From Kineosporia rhizophila (GTDB lineage: Bacteria; Actinomycetota; Actinomycetes; Actinomycetales; Kineosporiaceae): DNA of 64,000 nucleotides. Below the pieces are notes generated by a model. It saw only the letters and a program-made list of their open reading frames with translations. It was not told where the DNA came from and made no database searches. Location of the stretch: assembly GCF_021277265.1 (NCBI RefSeq), contig NZ_JAJSOH010000002.1, forward strand, positions 558,001-622,000, in the 5' to 3' direction. The first letter of the stretch is position 1, and each line of letters starts with the position of its first letter. The position numbers and the translations under genes are program-made. This document shows, piece after piece, positions 53,799 to 62,469 of the stretch.

Positions 53799-53885
53799 CG
53801 GTGGGGCGGGCCTTGGGTGGTCCCGGTGGGGCAGGCCTTGGGTAGTCCCGGTGGGACGGGCCTTGGGTGGTCCCGGTGGGACGGG
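53799..53885. repeat. 25-bp tandem repeat, 3.5 copies
   Basis: Copies of CGGTGGGGCGGGCCTTGGGT-GGTCC (25 bases) begin at 53799, 53824 and 53849, with a 12-base partial copy at 53874. Copies differ at three positions or so (for example GCAGG or GACGG). It lies between pth and rplY. Confidence 0.88.
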
Positions 53886-53930
53886 TTGCCGGGCCGGGCT
53901 GCCGCCAGGCTCAGGTGACCGGGACGCGAC

Positions 53931-53970
53931 ACAGGGCCGGTCCCCCGCGTGGGCGGCGGACCGGCCCTGT
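53931..53970 (-). terminator. Terminator of rplY
   Basis: A perfect 13-bp stem (53931-53943 with 53958-53970, ACAGGGCCGGTCC and its complement) with a 14-base loop lies 31 bases beyond the stop of rplY. Confidence 0.85.
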
Positions 53971-54000
53971 GGCCGTGCAGTGCTGGGCGGAGCTGGAGGC

Positions 54001-54606
54001 TCAGGCCTGGGCGGCCTCGTCGGCGGCACCCTCGGTGGCCTCACCCGCGTCTTCCGCGGAGACCTGACGGGCGGCGTCGGAGACGATCAGGGCGATCGCC
54101 TCGGGGTCGCCGGCCAGGGTGGCACCCTGGGGCAGGGTGATCGAGCCGGCGGTGACCTGGGTGCCGACCTCGGCGCCCTCGATGCTGTACTCGACGCCGT
54201 CCGGGATGGCGGTGGCCTCGACCTCGAGGCTCAGCGAGGTGAGCTCGATCTGGACCAGGCCGCCGGGGGCCGGGTCGCCGGCGAAGTGCAGCGGGACGTC
54301 GACGGTGACCTTCTCGCCGCGACGGACGATCAGCAGGTCGACGTGCTCGATGGTGCCCTTGAGCGGGTGACGCTGCACGTCCTTCGGCAGGGCGAGCTGG
54401 CTCTGGCCCTCGATGTCGATGGTCAGCAGAGCGTTCGCGTTGCCCTTGAGCGCCAGCATGGTGGCGTGCCCGGGCAGCGCGACGTGGACCGGGTCGGTGC
54501 CGTGCCCGTACAGAACGGCCGGCACCTGGTGGTCGCGGCGCAGCCGACGCGCAGCGCCCTTGCCGAAGTCGTTACGCGGCGTGGCGCTGAGCTTTACCTC
54601 GGACAC
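54001..54606 (-). CDS. rplY: Ribosomal protein bL25 (CTC form)
   Basis: The 201-residue protein has an N-terminal 5S-rRNA-binding L25 domain (VSEVKLSATPRNDFGKGAARRLRR; PAVLYGHG; VLHVDLL-like IEHVDLLIVRRGEKV). A C-terminal TL5/CTC domain (residues 95-180) and an Ala/Glu-rich tail follow. The GTG at 54606 is preceded by GAGGAG. In many actinobacteria this gene sits between prs and pth; prs is absent here. Confidence 0.95.
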   Translation of the reverse strand: MSEVKLSATPRNDFGKGAARRLRRDHQVPAVLYGHGTDPVHVALPGHATMLALKGNANALLTIDIEGQSQLALPKDVQRHPLKGTIEHVDLLIVRRGEKVTVDVPLHFAGDPAPGGLVQIELTSLSLEVEATAIPDGVEYSIEGAEVGTQVTAGSITLPQGATLAGDPEAIALIVSDAARQVSAEDAGEATEGAADEAAQA

Positions 54607-54828
54607 AACAGTTCTCCTCAATCACGGGGCGCGACCGAGGGGCCACGCGCAGATTCAGCTGACGAAACGATATGAAGACGGCACGCCCGGCGGAGTCACA
54701 GGCGCAGTGCGCGTAGTGGTGTCCGCGTCGATCACGGTTGCTCGTGTTGCCCGCAACCCTCGCCGAGGTAACCGGACCACTGTACATGACCGGGCCGGGC
54801 CCAGATTCGCCCGTACACCCGATCCGAC

Positions 54829-56283
54829 CTAGGCGTTCGGGGGGAGTTCCGGCGCGTCGGCGGCCTGGGCCGCCTCGGCCGCGCGGGCCGATGGCGTGCC
54901 CTCGCGGCGCTTGGACACCCAGCCCTCGCTGTTGTGCTGCCGGCCCCGGGCCACCGCGAGCGCCCCGGCGGGCACGTCCTCGGTGATCGTCGAGCCGGCC
55001 GCGGTGTAGGCGCCGTCGCCGATGGTGACCGGGGCGACGAGCACCGTGTCGCTGCCGACCCGGGCGTGGGCACCGACGGTGGTGTGGTGCTTCTTCACCC
55101 CGTCGTAGTTGGCGAAGATCGTGGCCGCGCCGATGTTGGCACCCTCACCGATCGTCGCGTCGCCCGCGTAGGTCAGGTGCGGCACCTTGGCGCCGGCGCC
55201 GATCGTGGCGTTCTTGGTCTCGACGAACGCGCCGATCTTGCCGTCCGGGCCGAGCACGGTGCCCGGGCGCAGGTAGCTGAAGGGACCGACACCGGCCCCG
55301 GCCTCGATGCGGGCACCGTTGCCGTGGCTGCGCACCACCGACGCCCCCTCACCCACGGCGCAGGCCGAGAGCGTGGTGTCGGGGCCGATCGTGGCCCCCG
55401 CGGCGACCGTGGTGCCGGCCAGCAACTGGGAGCCCGGCAGCACGGTGACGTCGGCGGCGATCCGCACGTCCACGTCGACCCAGGTGCTGGCCGGGTCGAC
55501 CACGGTGACCCCGGCCCGCATGTGCGCGACCAGCAGGCGGCGGTTCAGCTCGGCGCCCAGGGTGGCCAGCTGCACCCGGTCGTTCACCCCCTCGACCTGC
55601 CACAGGTCGGTGGTGACGAGCGCCCGCACCACCCGGCCGTCGGCGTGGGCGATGCCCAGCACGTCGGTCAGGTACATCTCGTTCTGGTCGTTGTCCGAGG
55701 TGATCCGGCTCAGCGCGTCGGCCAGGACGGCCGCGTCGAAGGCGTAGATGCCGGAGTTGATCTCGCGGATCGCCCGCTGCGACGCGGTGGCGTCGCGCTG
55801 CTCGACGATGCCGGTGACGTTGCCCGCCGCGTCCCGCAGCACCCGCCCGTAGCCGGTCGGGTCGCCCACCTCGGCGGTGAGCACCGTGACCGCGGCCTGC
55901 CCCTCCCGGTGGGCGGCGACCAGCGCGGCCAGCGTCTCGCCGGAGAGCAGGGGCACGTCGGCGTAGGTGACCACGACCACGCCGTCGAGCGCGCCGACCG
56001 CCCGCAGCCCAGCGGCCACCGCACTGCCGGTGCCGGGCACCTCGTCCTGGTCGGCGATCACCGCCTCGGGGGCGATCTGCGCGACGTGCCCGGCGACCAG
56101 TTCGCGCTGGTGGCGGACCACCACGACGAGGTGCTCGGGCCGCAGGCTCCAGGCCGCGGCGAGGGCGTGACCGACCAGGGACCGGCCCGCGATCGGGTGC
56201 AGCACCTTGGGGGTGCGCGAGCGCATCCGCTTGCCCTCGCCGGCCGCCAGGACGATGACGGCTGCCGGCTGCTCTGTACTCAC
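54829..56283 (-). CDS. glmU: Bifunctional GlmU
   Basis: GlmU acetylates glucosamine-1-phosphate and uridylates the product to UDP-GlcNAc for peptidoglycan. The 484-residue protein has the uridylyltransferase motif LAAGEGKRMRSRTPKVLHPIAGR, then a left-handed beta-helix acetyltransferase (FSYLRPGTVLGPDGKIGAFVETKNATIG, HLTYAGDATIGEGANIGAATIFANYDG in part). A 40-residue Ala-rich tail ends it. It is preceded by a tRNA-Gln gene and may share its transcript. Confidence 0.96.
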   Translation of the reverse strand: MSTEQPAAVIVLAAGEGKRMRSRTPKVLHPIAGRSLVGHALAAAWSLRPEHLVVVVRHQRELVAGHVAQIAPEAVIADQDEVPGTGSAVAAGLRAVGALDGVVVVTYADVPLLSGETLAALVAAHREGQAAVTVLTAEVGDPTGYGRVLRDAAGNVTGIVEQRDATASQRAIREINSGIYAFDAAVLADALSRITSDNDQNEMYLTDVLGIAHADGRVVRALVTTDLWQVEGVNDRVQLATLGAELNRRLLVAHMRAGVTVVDPASTWVDVDVRIAADVTVLPGSQLLAGTTVAAGATIGPDTTLSACAVGEGASVVRSHGNGARIEAGAGVGPFSYLRPGTVLGPDGKIGAFVETKNATIGAGAKVPHLTYAGDATIGEGANIGAATIFANYDGVKKHHTTVGAHARVGSDTVLVAPVTIGDGAYTAAGSTITEDVPAGALAVARGRQHNSEGWVSKRREGTPSARAAEAAQAADAPELPPNA

Positions 56284-56313
56284 GGACGAACCCTCCGATG
56301 CGCGGACCTGACG

Positions 56314-56385
56314 CTCCCCCCACCTGATTCGAACAGGTATCTCAAGGCTCCAAAGGCCTGTGTGTTGCCGTTACACCAGGGGGGA
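56314..56385 (-). tRNA. tRNA-Gln (UUG)
   Basis: The minus strand folds as acceptor TCCCCCC/GGGGGGA, D arm GTGT-AACGGCA-ACAC, anticodon stem CAGGC/GCCTT with loop CTTTGGA (anticodon UUG) and T arm ACCTG-TTCGAAT-CAGGT. The discriminator base is G, and CCA is not encoded. The outermost anticodon-stem pair C27/U43 is a mismatch. It lies 30 bases upstream of the glmU start on the same strand. Confidence 0.94.
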
Positions 56386-56517
56386 AAGGCCGCCCACGGG
56401 TTCGTCACCCACGAGGACCGCGACCCAGTCTAGCCGGGCCGGATCATTGCCCGGATCGTCACCCGGGGTCCGCAGAACTTCACCTCGCCGCTACTGCCCA
56501 GCGCGCGGATCTCGGGT

Positions 56518-56543
56518 TACGCTTTCGTAGGTTACGGACCGTA
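56518..56543. promoter_or_regulatory. Palindromic operator candidate before the desaturase gene
   Basis: TACGG-A-CCGTA (56533-56543) is a perfect palindrome. TACG-CTTT-CGTA (56518-56529) lies next to it. Both share TACG/CGTA half-sites at about 15-bp centre spacing. The TetR gene downstream is a likely binder; this is an inference. Confidence 0.5.
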
Positions 56544-56672
56544 GGTTGGCCGTCGCGGCTGGTCCGCGCCCTGTTCCAGACCTGGTCCAGACCTGTTCGA
56601 ACCTTGCGGGCAAGCAGCGCCCGGCATCCTGCGACCGCGCACGCGCACCTCCCGGCAGATGGGATCCCCACC

Positions 56673-57662
56673 GTGAGCTCACCGGCAGCCGCCGCCCCCG
56701 TGCCCAGCCCCAGCAGTCAGAGCAGCCCCCGGACCAGCCTGCCCGGCCGGCCGGTGCGCGGCGAACCCCACGTCGACCCGAACCCCAAGCGCCGGGGCGA
56801 GCAGACCGCCCTCGTGGTGTTCATCGCGGTGCCCTTCGTCGCCCTGCTGGCGTCGGTCCCGATGGCCTGGGGGCGGATGCTGCACTGGCACGACCTGGTC
56901 ATCGCCTTCGTCCTCTACATGATCTCCGGCCTGGGCATCACCGTCGGCTTCCACCGCTTCTTCACCCACGGCTCGTTCCGCGCCAACCGCCCGCTGACCA
57001 TCGCCCTGGCCGTGGCCGGCTCCCTGGCGATCGAGGGCCCGGTGCTGCGCTGGGTGGCCGACCACCGCCGGCACCACGCCTTCAGCGACCGCGAGGGCGA
57101 CCCGCACTCGCCGTGGCGCTACGGCGAGACGGTGCCCGCCCTGCTCAAGGGCCTCTGGTACGCGCACATGGGCTGGCTGTTCGACCCGGAGAACACCAAC
57201 CCGCGCCGCTACGCCCCGGACCTGATGCGCGATCGCGGCGTGATGCTGGTGTCGAAGCTCTTCCCCCTGTGGGTGGCGGTCTCCCTGGGCCTGCCCGCGC
57301 TGATCGGCTTCGCCATCACCGGCACCTGGCAGGGGGCGGCCACCGCGTTCTTCTGGGGCTCCCTGGTCCGGGTCGGCCTGCTGCACCACGTCACCTGGTC
57401 GATCAACTCGATCTGCCACGCGCTGGGCGAGCGGCCGTTCAAGAGCCGCGACCGCTCCGGCAACGTCTGGTGGCTGGCCCTGCTGTCGTTCGGCGAGTCC
57501 TGGCACAACCTGCACCACGCCGACCCGACCTGCGCCCGGCACGGGGTGCTGCGCGGGCAGATCGACTCCAGCGCCCGGGTGATCTGGTTCTTCGAGAAGT
57601 TCGGCTGGGCCACGAACGTGCGCTGGCCGGACACCTCCCGGCTGGCCTCCCGGCGAGCCTGA
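56673..57662 (+). CDS. Acyl-CoA/acyl-lipid desaturase
   Basis: This 329-residue membrane di-iron enzyme has the three histidine boxes HRFFTH (94-99), HRRHH (131-135) and HNLHH near 285 (SWHNLHHADP), with hydrophobic pairs between. It probably inserts a delta-9 double bond into fatty acyl chains. GTG at 56673 gives an N-terminus of 30 low-complexity residues. TetR and MarR genes follow on the same strand. Confidence 0.93.
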   Translation: MSSPAAAAPVPSPSSQSSPRTSLPGRPVRGEPHVDPNPKRRGEQTALVVFIAVPFVALLASVPMAWGRMLHWHDLVIAFVLYMISGLGITVGFHRFFTHGSFRANRPLTIALAVAGSLAIEGPVLRWVADHRRHHAFSDREGDPHSPWRYGETVPALLKGLWYAHMGWLFDPENTNPRRYAPDLMRDRGVMLVSKLFPLWVAVSLGLPALIGFAITGTWQGAATAFFWGSLVRVGLLHHVTWSINSICHALGERPFKSRDRSGNVWWLALLSFGESWHNLHHADPTCARHGVLRGQIDSSARVIWFFEKFGWATNVRWPDTSRLASRRA

Positions 57663-57745
57663 GCCGGTGGCCCAACCGGCCCGAACCACCCCGAACCGAA
57701 GGACCGTCCTCCACACCGGGCGAGCGAGTTGGGCATGATAGCTGC

Positions 57746-58498
57746 GTGAGTACAGGCCACCAGTCCCCGACGCCCGACCGTCCGCGCGCGTCCAGGAGTG
57801 GGGGCCGCTCCCGCATGACGGGGGCCCAGCGGCGCGAGCAACTGCTCGAGATCGGCCGGGGGCTGTTCGCCGAGAAGGGCTTCGAGGGCACCAGCGTCGA
57901 GGAGATCGCGGCCACCGCCGGGGTCTCCAAACCCGTGGTGTACGAACACTTCGGCGGGAAGGACGGCCTCTACGCGGTGGTCGTGGAGGTGGAGACCCGC
58001 AAGCTGCTCGAGGCGATGACGGCGGCGCTGGTGCGGCCCAACCACCCGCGCCGGGTGCTCGAGATCGCCGCGATGACCCTGCTCGACTACATCGAGGCCG
58101 AGACCGACGGCTTCCGCATCCTGGTGCGCGACTCCCCGATCAGCGACCAGCGCGGCGGTTTCTCCAGCCTGCTCAGCGACGTGGCCGGGCACGTGGAGTA
58201 CATCCTGGCCGAGCAGTTCGCCGACCGCGGGTTCGACGCCCAGACCGCCCCCCTGTACGCCCAGATGCTGGTCGGCATGGTGGCCTTCACCGGCCAGTTC
58301 TGGCTCGACCACCGCAAGCCGGACAAGGCGATGGTGGCCGCCCACATCGTGAACCTCGCCTGGAACGGGCTGACCGGACTGGAGGCCCGGCCCGGGCTGC
58401 GCGACGAGCGGGCGCTGCGGGCCGAGGCCGGGGCCGCCACCGAGGCGGGCCTGCGGGCCGAGAGCAGCCTGGTCGCAGAGACAGCGCCCGAGGAGTGA
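57746..58498 (+). CDS. TetR-family transcriptional regulator
   Basis: This 250-residue protein has a TetR HTH (EIGRGLFAEKGFEGTSVEEIAATAGVSKPVVYEHFGGKDGLYAVV in part) and a helical ligand domain. The GTG at 57746 starts VSTGHQ. The desaturase gene ends 83 bases upstream, so it likely responds to fatty acyl-CoA and controls the desaturase. The C-terminal 40 residues are Ala/Glu-rich. Its stop overlaps the MarR start as GTGA. Confidence 0.92.
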   Translation: MSTGHQSPTPDRPRASRSGGRSRMTGAQRREQLLEIGRGLFAEKGFEGTSVEEIAATAGVSKPVVYEHFGGKDGLYAVVVEVETRKLLEAMTAALVRPNHPRRVLEIAAMTLLDYIEAETDGFRILVRDSPISDQRGGFSSLLSDVAGHVEYILAEQFADRGFDAQTAPLYAQMLVGMVAFTGQFWLDHRKPDKAMVAAHIVNLAWNGLTGLEARPGLRDERALRAEAGAATEAGLRAESSLVAETAPEE

Positions 58499-58998
58499 GC
58501 GGACCGCAGGTGGACGAGGTCGACCGGATCGTCGAGGCCTGGCGACGCGAGCGCCCGGACCTGGACGTGGCTCCCCTGGAGGTACTTTCGCGGGTCAGCC
58601 GGCTCTCCCGCCTGCTGGACAAGGCCCGTTCGGCCGCGTTCGCCCGGCACGGCCTGGAAACCTGGGAGTTCGACGTGCTTTCGGCGCTGCGCCGCAGCGG
58701 TGACCCGTACCAGCTCTCCCCCGGTCAGCTGACCGGCCTGACCATGGTCACCAGCGGCACGATGACCAACCGGATCGACCGGCTGGCCGGCCGCGGGCTG
58801 GTGCGCCGGCTGCCCGACCCGGCCGACGGGCGCGGGGTGATGGTGCGGCTGGAGACCGAGGGCCGGGTGGTGACCGACGCCGCCCTGGCCGACCTCCTGG
58901 AGGTCGAGCGGTCGGTCCTGAAGGCACTCGACGGCGGCGAGCACGACCGGCTGGCGCAGCTGCTGCGTGACCTGCTCACCGCCTTCGACGCGAACTGA
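58495..58998 (+). CDS. MarR-family transcriptional regulator
   Basis: This 167-residue winged-helix protein has the MarR core SPGQLTGLTMVTSGTMTNRIDRLAGRGLVRRLPDPADGRGVMVRL in part. The start overlaps the TetR stop (GTGA 58495-58498); a second GTG at 58510 is possible. The hairpin 28 bases after the stop terminates the unit. The effector and targets are not evident. Confidence 0.9.
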   Translation: MSGPQVDEVDRIVEAWRRERPDLDVAPLEVLSRVSRLSRLLDKARSAAFARHGLETWEFDVLSALRRSGDPYQLSPGQLTGLTMVTSGTMTNRIDRLAGRGLVRRLPDPADGRGVMVRLETEGRVVTDAALADLLEVERSVLKALDGGEHDRLAQLLRDLLTAFDAN

Positions 58999-59026
58999 GC
59001 CCACCTCGTCGAAAATGACAAAAAGG

Positions 59027-59057
59027 ACGAACGGGACCCGCTCGGGCGCCCGTTTGT
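59027..59057 (+). terminator. Terminator of the desaturase-TetR-MarR unit
   Basis: Arms 59027-59035 (ACGAACGGG) and 59049-59057 (CCCGTTTGT) pair with one G-U-type position. A secondary CCCG/CGGG stem forms in the loop. It lies 28 bases after the MarR stop. Confidence 0.65.
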
Positions 59058-59179
59058 GACCGTTTAGCGCAAGATATTGCCCGCTTTGGCTCACCCCCTT
59101 GTGGAGCAGCTGTGCCTGAGGTTTACATCACAGACACATGCACCGGGCCGGTTCGGCCACGGACGGGCGGAGGCGGGCA

Positions 59180-59947
59180 ATGGAGCTCTATGCCTATGAG
59201 CGGCGGCGGTGGCTGGTCGATCAGGCAAGACAGGCGGGACGGATCGACGTGGCGGAAGTGGCGCGTGAGCTCACGGTGGCGAAGGAGACGGTGCGACGGG
59301 ACCTGACCGCACTGGAGGCGGAGGGGCTGCTGCGGCGGGTGCACGGCGGGGCGATCCCGGTGGAGCGGCTCGGTTTCGAGGGAACCCTGGCGCTGCGCAA
59401 CACTTCTCGCACCGACGAGAAGGGCCGCATCGCCGACCACGCGATCGGGCTGGTGGGTACGGCCGAGTCGGTCTACATCGACGAGGGTTCCACCACCCAG
59501 GCCTTCGCCGAGCGGCTCACCCCCCGCCGGCCACTCACCGTGGTCACCAACTCGCTGCCGATCGCCTTGGTGATGGCGCCGCGCGAGGCGGTGTCGGTGG
59601 TGCTGATCGGCGGCCGGGTGCGGGGCAAGACGCTGGGCACGATCGACCACTGGGCGCTTCGCATGCTGGAGGACTTCGTCTTCGACCTGTGCGTGATGGG
59701 CACCAACGGGCTCACCATGGAACGCGGTGCGACCTGCCCGGATGCAGCGGTGGCGGCGGTCAAGGCGCGGGCCGTGGGGTCGAGCCGGCGCACCGTTCTG
59801 CTCAGCGATGCCTCAAAACTCGGTTCTGACTCTTCCTACCGATTTGCGCAGGCCCGGGATTTTTCCACTATCGTCACCGACCGCTCGGCCAACGAGGGTC
59901 AGGTCCGGCGTCTGCGGGCGATCGGGGTGGAGGCGGTGATGGTGTGA
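59180..59947 (+). CDS. DeoR-family sugar-operon regulator
   Basis: The 255-residue protein has an N-terminal DeoR winged helix (IDVAEVARELTVAKETVRRDLTALEAEGLLRRVHGGA in part) and a C-terminal sugar-phosphate-isomerase-like sensor domain (VYIDEGSTTQAFAERL; VVTNSLPIALV; GTNGLTMERG). The ATG at 59180 has a GGAGGCGGG site upstream. It lies just upstream of an ABC sugar importer that it probably represses, with a phosphorylated sugar as effector. Confidence 0.92.
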   Translation: MELYAYERRRWLVDQARQAGRIDVAEVARELTVAKETVRRDLTALEAEGLLRRVHGGAIPVERLGFEGTLALRNTSRTDEKGRIADHAIGLVGTAESVYIDEGSTTQAFAERLTPRRPLTVVTNSLPIALVMAPREAVSVVLIGGRVRGKTLGTIDHWALRMLEDFVFDLCVMGTNGLTMERGATCPDAAVAAVKARAVGSSRRTVLLSDASKLGSDSSYRFAQARDFSTIVTDRSANEGQVRRLRAIGVEAVMV

Positions 59948-59990
59948 GTCGGCCGCCGCAAGGCTCAGGCAAGACCATTCTGACAACCTT

Positions 59991-60014
59991 GTCATTACTT
60001 TGAGTAACTATGAC
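59991..60014. promoter_or_regulatory. Inverted-repeat operator candidate before the ABC importer
   Basis: TTACT-TTG-AGTAA (59995-60007) is a perfect inverted repeat, flanked by GTCAT (59991-59995) and ATGAC (60010-60014) as outer arms. The spot is upstream of the substrate-binding gene, in an AT-rich patch of about 40 bases. DeoR binding is a reasonable inference. Confidence 0.5.
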
Positions 60015-60058
60015 GCAACTCAAGCGCTAGTGGTCCCGCACAAGTCAAGGAGGATTTC

Positions 60059-61435
60059 GTGACCCGGACGAAGAACAACTGGCGGCTCGGCCTGATGGCC
60101 GGAGCCGTGACCACCGCTCTGGTCACCACCGCGTGCGCAGGCGCCGGCGGTGGTGGCGGTGGGGGTGGCGACGGTGAGGGCGAGTCGATCAACGTCCTCA
60201 TGGTCGGGAACCCGCAGATGGTGGACATCCAGGAGCTCACCGCCGACACGTTCACCAAGGACACCGGCATCAAGGTGAACTACACCGTGCTGCCGGAGAA
60301 CCAGCTGCGCGACAAGGTGACCCAGGACGTGGCCAGCCAGGCCGGCCAGTACGACCTGGCTACCGTGGGGGCCTACGAGACCGCCCTCTGGCAGGAGAAC
60401 GGCTGGCTGCACGAGCTGAGCTCGTACGCCGACGGTGACGCCGCCTACGACAGTGCCGACCTGCTCAAGCCGGTGGCCGACAGCATCTCCGGCGAGGACG
60501 GCAAGCTCTACGCCCTGCCGTTCTACGGCGAGTCCTCGTTCCTGATGTACCGCAAGGACGTTCTCGAGGCCAAGGGTCTGGAGATGCCGGCCAAGCCCAC
60601 CTGGGACGAGGTCGCCGACCTGGCCGCCGAGCTGGACGGCGCCGAGCCCGGCATGAAAGGCATCTGCCTGCGCGGCCTTCCGGGCTGGGGCGAGATGTTC
60701 GCCCCGCTGACCACGGTGGTCAACACCTTCGGCGGCACCTGGTTCACCGAGGACTGGCAGGCCCAGGTGAACTCGCCCGAGTTCACCGAGGCGGTCGAGT
60801 TCTACGTCGACCTGATCAACGAGCACGGCGAGGAGGGCGCGGCCCAGGCCGGGTTCACCGAGTGCCTGAACGCGATGAGCCAGAGCAAGGTGGCGATGTG
60901 GTACGACGCCACCTCGGCCGCCGGTTCGCTGGAGAACCCGGAGAGCAGCAAGGTCGTGGGCAAGGTCGGTTACGCCCCGGCCCCGGTCAAGGAGACCGAG
61001 AACAGCGGCTGGCTCTGGTCGTGGAACTGGGTCATGCCCAAGACCACCAAGAAGGCCGACGCGGCAGCCAAGTTCGCGCTCTGGGCGACCAGCAAGGACT
61101 ACGAGAAGACGGTCGGCGAGGAGCTGGGCTGGAGCCGGGTGCCCTCGGGCAAGCGGGCCAGCACCTACGAGATCCCGGAGTACAAGGAGGCGGCCGGTGA
61201 CTTCGGCCCGCTGACCCTGGAGGCGATCCAGAACGCCGACCCGACGAACCCGGGTGTGCAGCCGCGCCCGACCGTGGGCGTGCAGTACGTGACCATCCCC
61301 GAGTTCCAGGACCTGGGCACCAAGGTGTCGCAGTCGATCAGTGCGGCGCTGACCGGCTCGGGAACGGTGAAGGAGGCCCTGGACGCGGGGCAGAAGGAAG
61401 CCGAGGAAGTCGCCAAGAACTACCAGAACAAGTAG
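60059..61435 (+). CDS. ABC sugar/polyol substrate-binding lipoprotein
   Basis: This 458-residue extracellular lipoprotein has a signal peptide ending in the lipobox TTAC (lipidated Cys26) and a Gly/Asp linker. A cluster-B/extracellular family 1 solute-binding fold follows (NVLMVGNPQMVDIQELTADTF; GKLYALPFYGESSFLMYRKD). It resembles sorbitol/mannitol-binding proteins. GTG at 60059 has AGGAGG upstream. Confidence 0.92.
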   Translation: MTRTKNNWRLGLMAGAVTTALVTTACAGAGGGGGGGGDGEGESINVLMVGNPQMVDIQELTADTFTKDTGIKVNYTVLPENQLRDKVTQDVASQAGQYDLATVGAYETALWQENGWLHELSSYADGDAAYDSADLLKPVADSISGEDGKLYALPFYGESSFLMYRKDVLEAKGLEMPAKPTWDEVADLAAELDGAEPGMKGICLRGLPGWGEMFAPLTTVVNTFGGTWFTEDWQAQVNSPEFTEAVEFYVDLINEHGEEGAAQAGFTECLNAMSQSKVAMWYDATSAAGSLENPESSKVVGKVGYAPAPVKETENSGWLWSWNWVMPKTTKKADAAAKFALWATSKDYEKTVGEELGWSRVPSGKRASTYEIPEYKEAAGDFGPLTLEAIQNADPTNPGVQPRPTVGVQYVTIPEFQDLGTKVSQSISAALTGSGTVKEALDAGQKEAEEVAKNYQNK

Positions 61436-61473
61436 TACCCGGCCCCCGTCGTCTCGAAACCTGAGGAGTGGCA

Positions 61474-62469
61474 ATGTCTACCGTTGCCGAAACGCATCAG
61501 GATGAGAACGCGGCTCCGCCGGCGCGCCGGGCCACCGGGACCTCATCGAGGTCCCGGTGGATCCGGCGCGCACCGCTGCTGCCGGCCCTCATCTTCACCA
61601 TCGTCATCACCCAGATCCCGTTCCTGGTCACCCTGGTCATCTCCTCGCTGCACTGGAGTGCCCTGAACCCCGGGGACAAGAGCTTCCTGGGCCTGGGCAA
61701 CTACAACGAGTTCGTCGGCCTGGACAACTACGTCACGGTCTTCACCGACGGCCGGCTGCGCAGCGCGGTGATCAACACGGTCACGCTGACCGTCGGGACG
61801 GTGGGCATCAGCCTGCTGCTCGGTCTCGGCCTGGCCATCCTGCTGGACCGGAAGTTCCCGGGCCGCGGCCTGGCCCGCACCCTGCTGATCGCCCCGTTCC
61901 TGATCATGCCGGTGGCCTCGGCCCTGCTCTGGAAGCACGCCATCTACAACCCCTCCTACGGTCTGATCAACGGCACCCTGAACTGGGTCTGGCAGCTGTT
62001 CGGGGCCGACCAGGGCCCGACCGTCGACTTCGTGTCCAACTACCCGATGCCCGCGGTGATCGCGGCGCTGGTCTGGCAGTGGACGCCGTTCATGATGCTG
62101 ATCCTGCTGGCCGGTCTGCAGGCCCAGCCCACGGACATCATCGAGGCGGCCCGGGTCGACGGGGCCGGCGGCCTGAAGATCTTCCGCTACATCACGCTGC
62201 CGCACCTGCGGCAGTACCTGGAACTGGCCACCCTGCTCGGGGCGATCTACATCGTGCAGCACATCGACGCGGTGTTCTCGATCACCCAGGGCGGCCCGGG
62301 CAGTGCCACCACCAACCTGCCCTACGAGATCTACCTGACCACGTTCCGCAAGTTCGAGTACGGCGAGGCCGCGGCGGCCGGTGTGGTGACCGTGATCGGC
62401 ACGATCATCGTGGCCACCTTCGCCCTGCGCGTGGTCAGCTCGCTCTTCCGAGAGGAGCAAGGCCGATGA
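61474..62469 (+). CDS. ABC sugar permease (MalF/SmoF-like)
   Basis: This 331-residue permease has six hydrophobic helices with the EAA loop DIIEAARVDGAGGLKIFRYITLP. The N-terminus is 30 residues of low complexity. The ATG at 61474 is preceded by GAGGAG; an in-frame GTG at 61468 is less suitable. It is the first permease; its TGA overlaps the ATG of the second. Confidence 0.92.
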   Translation: MSTVAETHQDENAAPPARRATGTSSRSRWIRRAPLLPALIFTIVITQIPFLVTLVISSLHWSALNPGDKSFLGLGNYNEFVGLDNYVTVFTDGRLRSAVINTVTLTVGTVGISLLLGLGLAILLDRKFPGRGLARTLLIAPFLIMPVASALLWKHAIYNPSYGLINGTLNWVWQLFGADQGPTVDFVSNYPMPAVIAALVWQWTPFMMLILLAGLQAQPTDIIEAARVDGAGGLKIFRYITLPHLRQYLELATLLGAIYIVQHIDAVFSITQGGPGSATTNLPYEIYLTTFRKFEYGEAAAAGVVTVIGTIIVATFALRVVSSLFREEQGR

